Shown: positions 17,646-24,108 of the stretch, one piece after another
Position numbering within the stretch: the stretch's first letter is position 1
Layout of the letters: every line of letters starts with the position of its first letter
NCBI GenBank assembly: GCA_022800755.1
Contig: JAAWQX010000002.1
Location: forward strand, 124,001 to 188,000
Origin: Oscillospiraceae bacterium
GTDB lineage: Bacteria > Bacillota > Clostridia > Oscillospirales > Oscillospiraceae
DNA length: 64,000 bases
Direction of reading: 5' to 3'
Notes under the pieces: model-generated
Seen by the model: only the letters and a program-made list of their open reading frames with translations
Told to the model about the DNA's origin: nothing
Database searches by the model: none
Made by a program: the position numbers and the translations under genes

Positions 17646-19619
17646 CTATTTTTCTGTCTGCTTGAAATAGTTCATCAGCATTTGCGCCGCTTCCGCACGG
17701 GTAGTGGTGCCTGTGGGGTCAAGTATACCGCCTTTACCGCTGATGACGTCGTTTTCCACCGCCCATCGCAGCGCGGGGAGCGCGTAACCGTTGGCGTTTC
17801 CGATATCCGCGAAGTTATCCAGACTGATAATGCTCGCGGGCTGTCCCGTATACCGCCAAAGGACGGCAGCAAGCTGTTCGCGGGTAATATTGTCATTCAG
17901 GCCGAACCTCCCGTTCCCATAGCCGCTGACAATGCCTTTCTGCGCCGCCCATGTGACCGCAGGCTCATACCAGGTTCCGATCTGAACATCGGTAAACAGT
18001 GATCCATTTACAATCGGCATATTCTCATGATTATAAAGAATTTCCACCAGCATCGCCCGGGAAATTTGTCCATTGGGCAAAAAAGCAGAAGGCCCTGTCC
18101 CATGCATCAGTCCCTTTTCTGTGACAAAGTCCACCGCGGCTTTGTACCAGGCATTTTCGGGAACATCTTCATACACTACGGTCTTGTTGTGCGACTCATT
18201 TTCCTTGGCTAGGGCAACTATCACCCAACCGCTTTCTATGGGGATCGTTTCCGTCTGTTTGAAGCCGCAGATCCCGCACACCCGTTCCCGGCTTCCGGCT
18301 GTTGACGCGGTTGTAGCCTGAATGGTTTCCCACGCGCCAAACGTATGAGGTACGGGATCGACTTTCTCATTGCAAATCACGCAAACGCGCCAGTGCTCCA
18401 TCTCATCGTATGACCAAATATCTGCGGGGGTATGATTCGCGGTGCCGGCCTCTTCAATGGAGATAAATTGAAAAAGCCAGTTTTGTTTCGCATACGTTTC
18501 CGCAGCGGTTCCAGGATAACCGTAAATGATAAAGCCTTTTTGCGCATCGCTATACCCAAACGCGTATTTTCCGATCGCCGTCACAGATTTCGGAATCGCA
18601 ATACTTTTCAAACTGTCACAGCCAAAACATACCTCTTTTCCGATGGAAGTCACAGAGTTGGGAATTATGAGTTCCGTCAAATGATCGCAGCCCCAAAACG
18701 CATTGTCGCCGATCTCTGCCACCGAATCGGGGATCGTCAGGCGCTCCAGCGCCACGCAAGACCAAAATACCGCTTCTTCAATGCAAGTGACCGAATTGGG
18801 GATTTCAATGTTCGTTAAACCTTCGCAATGTTCAAACGCCCATCTGCCGATTTGCGTAGCAGAATCCGGGATCGAAATTTCCGTCAATGCGCGGCAAAAT
18901 CCAAATGCGGACCCATCTATTGTCTCCACACCCTCCGGGACCGCATACGCGCCCTGAATATCCCGTTCGCACACCACGAGCCTGCGCATATCCTTACTGA
19001 ACAGGGCGGAGCCGACTTTTCTAAATGCAGGATTATTTTCATCGATATTGATCGTATTTAAAGAGGCGCACGTATCAAAAACATCATAGTTTCCATCCGT
19101 CCCGTCTCCGATCTTCGTAACCGATTTCGGAATCGTGATGCTTTCCAACTCTGTACACCATGAGAATGCGCCCTCACCGATTTCTGTCACGGAATCCGGA
19201 ATCACAATCTCGGTCAAGCCGCATACGACGAACATTTCATCGCTGATTGCCGTCAAATTCTTTGACAGTGTAATATTGGTCAAAACCTGGCAGTATTCAA
19301 ACGCATTGCACCCAATAGCGGTCACAGAATCGGGTACGGTAATATTCGTCAGTTCGCAATATTCAAACGCACTTTTTCCAATCGCCGTCACAGGCTTTCC
19401 GTCAATGGACGACGGAATTTCCAATTCCCCGCTGGCATCCTCGTTGCAATCCGTGATGGTCACATCGCCGTTTTGCGCTATCTGATAGCTTAACACAACA
19501 TTTGTACCCGGCACTTCGTAAGTCAAGAACTCCGTCCCGTCAACCGCAAGTGCGGCGCCTGAAAGTACTGCCGAAGCTAGACACAACGTCAATAATCTCA
19601 GCCGCAGTTCTTTTTTCAT
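17646..19619 (-). CDS. BspA-type leucine-rich-repeat surface protein with three SLH domains
   Basis: A 657-residue exported protein. A signal peptide (residues 1-26, ending GAALAVDG) is followed by a short beta region and about eleven BspA/LRR_5 repeats of about 23 residues (pattern ITIPDSVTxIGxxAFxxC) covering roughly 70-375. A cysteine-pair linker with CVIC and CGIC motifs comes next. Three S-layer-homology modules (from YEDVPENAWY, FTDVQIGTWY and FADIGNANGY to the end) should anchor it non-covalently to secondary cell-wall polymer. BspA repeats in other species bind host proteins or other bacteria, so adhesion is plausible but unproven. Base composition is more AT-rich than its neighbours. 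It is divergent from a ribbon-helix-helix gene. Confidence 0.88.
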   Translation of the reverse strand: MKKELRLRLLTLCLASAVLSGAALAVDGTEFLTYEVPGTNVVLSYQIAQNGDVTITDCNEDASGELEIPSSIDGKPVTAIGKSAFEYCELTNITVPDSVTAIGCNAFEYCQVLTNITLSKNLTAISDEMFVVCGLTEIVIPDSVTEIGEGAFSWCTELESITIPKSVTKIGDGTDGNYDVFDTCASLNTINIDENNPAFRKVGSALFSKDMRRLVVCERDIQGAYAVPEGVETIDGSAFGFCRALTEISIPDSATQIGRWAFEHCEGLTNIEIPNSVTCIEEAVFWSCVALERLTIPDSVAEIGDNAFWGCDHLTELIIPNSVTSIGKEVCFGCDSLKSIAIPKSVTAIGKYAFGYSDAQKGFIIYGYPGTAAETYAKQNWLFQFISIEEAGTANHTPADIWSYDEMEHWRVCVICNEKVDPVPHTFGAWETIQATTASTAGSRERVCGICGFKQTETIPIESGWVIVALAKENESHNKTVVYEDVPENAWYKAAVDFVTEKGLMHGTGPSAFLPNGQISRAMLVEILYNHENMPIVNGSLFTDVQIGTWYEPAVTWAAQKGIVSGYGNGRFGLNDNITREQLAAVLWRYTGQPASIISLDNFADIGNANGYALPALRWAVENDVISGKGGILDPTGTTTRAEAAQMLMNYFKQTEK

Positions 19620-19640
19620 GTATCTTCCCCCTCACTTTAG

Positions 19641-19670
19641 TATTCTAATTTTAATATCAAATTTAGAATA
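19641..19670. promoter_or_regulatory. inverted repeat between surface-protein gene and RHH gene
   Basis: TATTCTAA (19641-19648) and TTAGAATA (19663-19670) are perfect complements 22 bases apart centre to centre, two helical turns, in the 101-base AT-rich gap between the divergent genes. It has the shape of a repressor operator; the neighbouring RHH protein is the obvious candidate ligand. Function is inferred only. Confidence 0.4.
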
Positions 19671-19720
19671 TATTTATATTATAGCAGAAAGGATACAATT
19701 TAGCAAGAGGTGATGTACAA

Positions 19721-19891
19721 ATGCCCTACTTCATCCCCAAGAAACCGGAAAAAGAAGTAATATCTATGCGAATCTCCATAGATACTCTGGCTGAAATTGA
19801 TCTTAAGGCCGCACAAATCGGCATTTCTCGAAATGAATTCATTAATCAATGCATCCACTTTGCCCTGGCAAATATGGAAAATGGCCAATAA
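19721..19891 (+). CDS. 56-residue ribbon-helix-helix (CopG/Arc-type) protein
   Basis: A short gene with AGAGGTGAT seven bases before its ATG and a terminator just after its stop. Residues 13-19 (VISMRIS) form the DNA-contacting beta strand; two helices follow (TLAEIDLKAAQIG and SRNEFINQCIHFALANM). The turn sequence GISRNEFIN is typical of CopG-like RHH antitoxins and small repressors. No toxin gene follows: after 19891 comes a terminator and then the converging yebC. It is therefore either a lone regulator, perhaps of itself and the divergent surface protein, or an orphan antitoxin. The family call is solid by pattern, the target is inference. Confidence 0.8.
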   Translation: MPYFIPKKPEKEVISMRISIDTLAEIDLKAAQIGISRNEFINQCIHFALANMENGQ

Positions 19892-19909
19892 ATACGTGAA
19901 ATCTAACAG

Positions 19910-19941
19910 AAAAAGAGCGGGTCCAAGCCCCGCTCTTTTTT
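19910..19941. terminator. terminator between RHH gene and yebC
   Basis: AAAAAGAGCGGG pairs with CCCGCTCTTTTT. Both strands end in T runs, so it can serve both converging genes. Confidence 0.88.
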
Positions 19942-19955
19942 ATGCTCGTATTTTA

Positions 19956-20696
19956 TCAATCGTCCGGGTTTTCCCAGTTGTGCCAGACGTTCTGGACGTC
20001 GTCGTTGTCCTCGAACATTTCCAGCATTTTGGTCAGGTTCTTGCGGTCACCCTCGCCGTCTACGGTCACATAGGTCTGGGGGACCATCTCCACCTGGGCA
20101 GACACGAACTTGTAGCCCGCTTTTTCCAGGGCGTCGAACACCTGCTGGAACGCGTCGGGATCGGTAGTGACCTCAAACACTTCCCCGTCCTTCTGCACGT
20201 CGTCCGCACCTGCTTCCAGCGCGTCCATCATGACGGTATCCTCGTCCAACTCGTCGTCCTCGTTATCAATAACAATAACGCCTTTTCTGTCAAACGACCA
20301 GGACACACAGCCGGAAGCCCCCATATTCCCGCCGTATTTATCGAAATAGTGCCGCACATCGCCGGCGGTACGGTTGCGGTTATCGGTCATGGTCTCCACG
20401 ATGATAGCCACGCCGCAGGGTCCGTAGCCTTCGTACGTCATGGACTCATAGTCATCCGTATTTCCCGCGCCCAGGGCCTTATCGATGGTGCGCTTGATGT
20501 TATCATTGGGCATATTGGCCGCTTTCGCCTTAGCAATGACCTGGGCCAGCGCGGAGTTATTCGCCGGATCACCGGAGCCGCCCTGCTTCACCGCCACGAT
20601 AATCTCACGGGCGATCTTGGTAAATGCCTGGGCACGCTTCGCGTCCGCCGCGCCTTTGGTTTTCTGTATATTATGCCATTTGGAATGTCCTGACAT
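19956..20696 (-). CDS. yebC: YebC/PmpR-family protein
   Basis: A 246-residue YebC-family protein beginning SGHSKWHNIQKTKGAADAKR and ending NVWHNWENPDD. It contains the conserved MPNDNIKRTIDKALG (near 60) and YEGYGPCGVAIIVE. Members were described as transcription regulators, and more recently as factors that help ribosomes through proline stretches; both roles have support in different species. Start 20696 is set by homology and by GAGAGGGG upstream; a longer frame to 20801 would add non-homologous residues. A promoter sits at 20728-20756. Confidence 0.95.
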   Translation of the reverse strand: MSGHSKWHNIQKTKGAADAKRAQAFTKIAREIIVAVKQGGSGDPANNSALAQVIAKAKAANMPNDNIKRTIDKALGAGNTDDYESMTYEGYGPCGVAIIVETMTDNRNRTAGDVRHYFDKYGGNMGASGCVSWSFDRKGVIVIDNEDDELDEDTVMMDALEAGADDVQKDGEVFEVTTDPDAFQQVFDALEKAGYKFVSAQVEMVPQTYVTVDGEGDRKNLTKMLEMFEDNDDVQNVWHNWENPDD

Positions 20697-20727
20697 GATA
20701 CTACCCCTCTCTGAAATTTGCCAGAAC

Positions 20728-20756
20728 ATTGTACCACAGGCTTGTCTGCCTTGCAA
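20728..20756 (-). promoter_or_regulatory. sigma-A type promoter of yebC
   Basis: On the minus strand TTGCAA (20751-20756), 17 bases, TACAAT (20728-20733). TTGCAA is self-complementary and the divergent promoter on the other strand uses the same two hexamers. Confidence 0.7.
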
Positions 20757-20764
20757 GGGGGGAT

Positions 20765-20793
20765 TTGCAATTTTTCCCGGGAAATGGTACAAT
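20765..20793 (+). promoter_or_regulatory. sigma-A type promoter of the small exported protein gene
   Basis: TTGCAA (20765-20770), 17 bases, TACAAT (20788-20793), ending 22 bases before the ATG. Confidence 0.7.
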
Positions 20794-20815
20794 GCAGCCA
20801 AAGGAGGGCCGCAAT

Positions 20816-21229
20816 ATGAAGAAGAAAATCACTGCCGTGCTGCTCATCTGCGTGTGTCTGGCGGGCGCGGTCTGGTGTTTCAATCCAAAGGTACGGACCA
20901 ATGTATTCGTGGCGCTCCACAGTTCGTCGCTGGAAGAAGCGTACCAAACCGGCATCTATCCGGCGCGGATCGGGGATAAATATATGAATGACTGGCCCGG
21001 CGAACACCCTATGGCGGAATTTACGCTATCCACTTTTGGCCTTGTCCCCAGCACTGGCTACTATGGCTGTTACTACTCCCCGGACGACGTGCCGCGGCCT
21101 TTTCAAAATGCGCCCGTTCCGCTGGTGCAGACGGACGACGGACGCTGGGAATGGGCCGGCGAAGGCGATAATCATGGAACCACCTCAAAAATCAAAGACT
21201 GCTGGTACTATTTTGAAGCCCATTTCTAA
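20816..21229 (+). CDS. small exported or membrane-anchored protein of unknown function
   Basis: A 137-residue protein. MKKKITAVLLICVCLAGAVWCF is an export signal or signal anchor; the remainder is a compact soluble domain rich in aromatic residues (TGYYGCYYSPDDVPRPF, GRWEWAGEGDNHGTTS, CWYYFEAHF at the very end). The ending pattern suggests a beta-rich fold. I do not recognise a family. Start 20816 is chosen because AAGGAGG lies eight bases upstream; an in-frame earlier start at 20729 would precede the promoter. It forms a single-gene unit with its own promoter and a bidirectional terminator. Confidence 0.75.
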   Translation: MKKKITAVLLICVCLAGAVWCFNPKVRTNVFVALHSSSLEEAYQTGIYPARIGDKYMNDWPGEHPMAEFTLSTFGLVPSTGYYGCYYSPDDVPRPFQNAPVPLVQTDDGRWEWAGEGDNHGTTSKIKDCWYYFEAHF

Positions 21230-21235
21230 CATAAA

Positions 21236-21268
21236 AACGCCACAGGCTAAAAGCCTGTGGCATTTTTG
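21236..21268. terminator. bidirectional terminator between the exported protein gene and sipL
   Basis: GCCACAGGCT and AGCCTGTGGC with T/A runs at both sides, in the 42-base gap between convergent genes. Confidence 0.88.
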
Positions 21269-21271
21269 CGT

Positions 21272-22780
21272 TCAAAACCGCTCCCGCGGGACAAACAGCA
21301 CACTGCCCTGGGGGACTGTGTCCTCTTCCAATTCGTTGATCTGACGAATCAAATCCACCGTGGAACCGTATTTCCGCGCCAGTTCCCAGAGAGAACCGCC
21401 GGCCCGGACCACCGTCAGGGACGGACGGTCCTGGGTGCAGGGGCGTTCCTCGTCCAGATGGATGGCGCTGACCGTCTCCAGGCTGCAAACGGTCTCCGTG
21501 CGCAGGTCTGCCTCCACCGCGAAACGGATTTCCGCCGCGTTGCCCGCCGGGACCGCGTACACATCCGTGCAGCGCACATTGTCGGCGCACAGTACGGCGC
21601 TCGCGTCTCCGTCGCCCTGGAAATTTACTTCGATGCGGCGGCTGACGCAGTCGTCCACGCCGGTTTCATAGGCCACGCACAGTTCCACATCCACCCGCGC
21701 GCTCACGCTGTCGCCGTTGACCGTGACCCGCCCCACCGTACAAGTGGCGAAACGGACCTGGGACACCGCCGATTTGCACGGGACGGTATCCCGCACGGTC
21801 TCCCGCTGAGTGGAAACCCGGCTTTGAGTGATGACCCCCATGGGATTGTACTCCACGTCGCAGGCGCAGCGGTTGCTGAACGCGTCGGAGACGAATTCGA
21901 TCTCATGCTGGGCCATGGCCGCCACCTGGCACACGCCGTGGAGTTCCACAGAGAGCGTCGGGCCGTTTTCCCCGGCTACGATCTCATAGTACATGCCCGT
22001 CGCCATAAGCATCACCCGGGCGTCGGGGGAAATATCCTCGCTGTCTGTCTCCACAATCTGGGAAAAGACTGTGCCGAAGCTGGCCGTCTCAATGGTGCCG
22101 CCCTCGGTGGTGTACAGCACCTCGGACAGCATCGTCCCCTTGACGATCAGCTTGTTGGCGATGGTCTTGACGTCCTCCACCCGGAACTGCGCGTTTTTCC
22201 GCACCACTTCCCCGCCTGCGGCGGTAGAGGGCAGCGCGTACTCATCCGTGACTACAAAGGTGCGCTCGCACACCGCCGCCACGGTGGAAAACTTCGCCAT
22301 AGTGCTGTGAAGCTGCACCAGATTCCCAGTCTCCTGGGATACGCCCTTGCAGTAGGACGCTTCCGCCCGGGTGTAGCACACCAGTTCCGCGGCGACCTCG
22401 GCTTTTACCAAAATCTTCCGGGGATTGAGCAGCCGGGCTTCCACGCCGCATACGCGCATAAGACCCTCCGGGATGCACTCCTGAGTGATCTCCGGGGAAT
22501 CAAAGGACGCGGTGCAGGGCAAAGACAGATTCAAAGCCCGCAGTCCCGCTTCCCCGTCTGGGATGTACAACACGCACACCTGGATCTCCGCTTGCATGGT
22601 GACATTGCCGTCCGTTGCTTCTTTGCTGCGCAAAAGGACACACGCTCCCGTGTTGGCGATCATGCCGATATCCGGCATCCGGTCCGGGACCACGGTCTCG
22701 CCGGTCTCCTCCGCCGTGAGTACGGCTGTGTATCCTTTTTTGTAACATGCGATGGTATTGGTCTGAAGCGTTGTGTCCAT
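21272..22780 (-). CDS. sipL: SipL-type spore morphogenetic protein (DUF3794/SPOCS repeats plus LysM)
   Basis: A 502-residue protein with repeated DUF3794 (SPOCS) modules over about 1-440 and a C-terminal LysM module (about 455-500: VRAGGSLWELARKYGSTVD ... VPQGSVLFVPRE). Length and domain order match SipL of Clostridioides difficile (about 520 residues), which binds the coat ATPase SpoIVA through its LysM region and is required for coat assembly around the forespore. Finding spoVM immediately upstream fits well, because SpoVM recruits SpoIVA. AGGAGG precedes the ATG. No spoIVA gene is in this window. Other DUF3794 proteins without a role in spores exist, but the LysM end favours SipL. Confidence 0.85.
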   Translation of the reverse strand: MDTTLQTNTIACYKKGYTAVLTAEETGETVVPDRMPDIGMIANTGACVLLRSKEATDGNVTMQAEIQVCVLYIPDGEAGLRALNLSLPCTASFDSPEITQECIPEGLMRVCGVEARLLNPRKILVKAEVAAELVCYTRAEASYCKGVSQETGNLVQLHSTMAKFSTVAAVCERTFVVTDEYALPSTAAGGEVVRKNAQFRVEDVKTIANKLIVKGTMLSEVLYTTEGGTIETASFGTVFSQIVETDSEDISPDARVMLMATGMYYEIVAGENGPTLSVELHGVCQVAAMAQHEIEFVSDAFSNRCACDVEYNPMGVITQSRVSTQRETVRDTVPCKSAVSQVRFATCTVGRVTVNGDSVSARVDVELCVAYETGVDDCVSRRIEVNFQGDGDASAVLCADNVRCTDVYAVPAGNAAEIRFAVEADLRTETVCSLETVSAIHLDEERPCTQDRPSLTVVRAGGSLWELARKYGSTVDLIRQINELEEDTVPQGSVLFVPRERF

Positions 22781-22848
22781 AACTGGCCTCCTATTGGGAT
22801 AAGTCTGTTACAGACTATTCCCTGCCGGCATAGGATATGCCCGCTTTC

Positions 22849-22917
22849 TCATTTTTTCAGAAACTTACTGATGAAATTCCCCAGGAACGCCGGGAGTTTG
22901 ATGACGCAAACCTTCAT
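22849..22917 (-). CDS. spoVM: SpoVM, 22-residue spore coat anchoring peptide
   Basis: A 22-codon frame starting MKVCVIKLPAFLG and ending in KK. It shares MK, then IKLP-FLG at the same positions as B. subtilis SpoVM (26 residues), including Pro9, which shapes the amphipathic helix for sensing convex membrane. AGGAGG (22926-22931) stands eight bases before the ATG. In Bacillus spoVM also lies a few genes downstream of prkC-cpgA(rsgA), the same order as here. The peptide should insert in the outer forespore membrane and recruit SpoIVA. It is too short for ordinary gene finders. Flanked by sipL, it makes a coat-assembly pair. Confidence 0.85.
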   Translation of the reverse strand: MKVCVIKLPAFLGNFISKFLKK

Positions 22918-22929
22918 ATCGTGTGCCTC

Positions 22930-23091
22930 CTATCCGCAATGATTGTACCAAAATCCAAGTGAAATGAGCAGAACCGCCAGTGCAAACCACCAGAATCCCA
23001 CCGGCAGCACCATAGCCATCAGGATCACCACGCCTGCGGTGATCGCCAGCAGGCCGATGCCTCTGCCCTTTCTGCCGCGCCGTCCGCGCAT
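22930..23091 (-). CDS. 53-residue membrane protein next to spoVM
   Basis: A 53-codon frame with a basic start (RGRRGRKGRG) and two adjoining hydrophobic segments, IGLLAITAGVVILMAMVLP and GFWWFALAVLLISLGFW, separated by a short PVG turn: a membrane hairpin. Its stop codon TAG overlaps the ribosome binding site of spoVM, so the two genes are translationally linked. GGAAGG lies upstream of its ATG. I do not know a named family; position between rsgA and spoVM-sipL suggests expression in sporulation. A clear sigma-E or sigma-K promoter could not be recognised in 23092-23178. Confidence 0.6.
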   Translation of the reverse strand: MRGRRGRKGRGIGLLAITAGVVILMAMVLPVGFWWFALAVLLISLGFWYNHCG

Positions 23092-23178
23092 AATATGACC
23101 GCCTTCCGGTAAGGCGCAAGTATTTTACTCGTCACCTTAAACGTATTCAGTACATGATACGCGTAGGACAGGAAAATA

Positions 23179-23214
23179 GTGCTGCCGCGGAAAAAAATTT
23201 TTCCGCGGCAGCAC
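23179..23214. terminator. perfect 36-base palindromic hairpin after rsgA
   Basis: Two 17-base complementary arms (GTGCTGCCGCGGAAAAA ...) with only two bases between. It lies 12 bases past the rsgA stop and probably ends the long cdaA-rsgA operon. The A/T tracts are inside the stem rather than after it, which is atypical; after the hairpin on the minus strand comes only TATTTT. Confidence 0.7.
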
Positions 23215-23226
23215 ATAAACGCCGTA

Positions 23227-24105
23227 TTACAGTTCCCATTCCTTATATTTGGACGCATTCTCATACATCATTTGGTAAGACCGGTAGCGTTTAGGGTGGA
23301 TCTTCCCCATTTCAAGCGCCCAGGTCACGGCGCATTCCGGTTCTTTCAGGTGCGCGCAGTCATTGAAGCGGCATTCCCCCAGATAAGGGGCGAATTCCGG
23401 GAAATCATATTGCAGGTCGCCCCGCTTCACCGGTTCCGCCGCTTCCATATCGAAGCTGGCAAAGCCCGGCGTATCGATCAGATAGGTCCCCGCGCCCAAG
23501 TCGAACAGTTCCACATGGCGGGTCGTATGCCGACCGCGGCCCAATTTATCACTCACTTCTCCCACGCGCAGGGAAAAGCCGGGGTTCAGGGCGTTCAAAA
23601 TGCTGGACTTCCCCACGCCGGAATCCCCTGTAAACGCGCAGATCTTCCCCGCCGCGGCCCGGCGCAGGCCTTCCACGCCCTCGCCTGTCTCGGCGCTGGT
23701 GCAGATCACGGGGAAACCTGTATTGGCGTAAATTTCCGGGATGCGGTCCGTGCGCGTCTCATCCACTTTGTTCACGCAGATGATGACCTCGCAGTGATTA
23801 TGCACCGCCGTGACGGACAGCCGGTCCACCAGGTATGTGTCCGTCACCGGGATCGCATCCGAGGTCATACAGATCAGCGCGTCGATATTCGCCACAGCGG
23901 GACGCACAAAGGCGTTTTTCCGAGGCAAAATCTGCTCAATGCGGCCTTTTCCCGTATGGTCCACGGAAAACGCTACCCTGTCCCCTACCAACGGAGAATG
24001 TCCCTTATGACGCAGCTTTCCGCTGCCCTTGCACTCGGTAATCCCATCCCCGCAACGCACGTAATAAAAGCCGCTGAGGGCTTTGACGATCAATCCTTCC
24101 GGCAT
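23227..24105 (-). CDS. rsgA: ribosome small subunit-dependent GTPase RsgA
   Basis: A 292-residue circularly permuted GTPase. An OB fold (1-70) is followed by NKVD (112-115), the P-loop GDSGVGKSS (160-168), DTPGF (211-215) and a zinc knuckle made by Cys245, Cys250, His252 and Cys258. RsgA checks the maturing 30S subunit and releases factors upon GTP hydrolysis. The stop of prkC is three bases upstream. The prkC-rsgA order matches B. subtilis, where PrkC phosphorylates this GTPase (CpgA). Confidence 0.96.
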   Translation of the reverse strand: MPEGLIVKALSGFYYVRCGDGITECKGSGKLRHKGHSPLVGDRVAFSVDHTGKGRIEQILPRKNAFVRPAVANIDALICMTSDAIPVTDTYLVDRLSVTAVHNHCEVIICVNKVDETRTDRIPEIYANTGFPVICTSAETGEGVEGLRRAAAGKICAFTGDSGVGKSSILNALNPGFSLRVGEVSDKLGRGRHTTRHVELFDLGAGTYLIDTPGFASFDMEAAEPVKRGDLQYDFPEFAPYLGECRFNDCAHLKEPECAVTWALEMGKIHPKRYRSYQMMYENASKYKEWEL

Positions 24106-24108
24106 CGC

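Noticed and set aside
19721..19955. Toxin-antitoxin module at the RHH gene
   Set aside because: The RHH gene is followed at once by a terminator and convergent yebC; no toxin-like gene is adjacent on either side.
21257..22942. 561-residue open frame on the + strand opposite sipL and part of the spoVM region
   Set aside because: Antisense to a clear DUF3794/LysM protein; low-complexity Arg/His/Gly composition.
23092..23178. Sigma-E or sigma-K promoter for the 53-residue protein-spoVM-sipL genes
   Set aside because: A few partial matches were seen but none with the right spacing and both hexamers; expression from read-through past the palindrome cannot be excluded.
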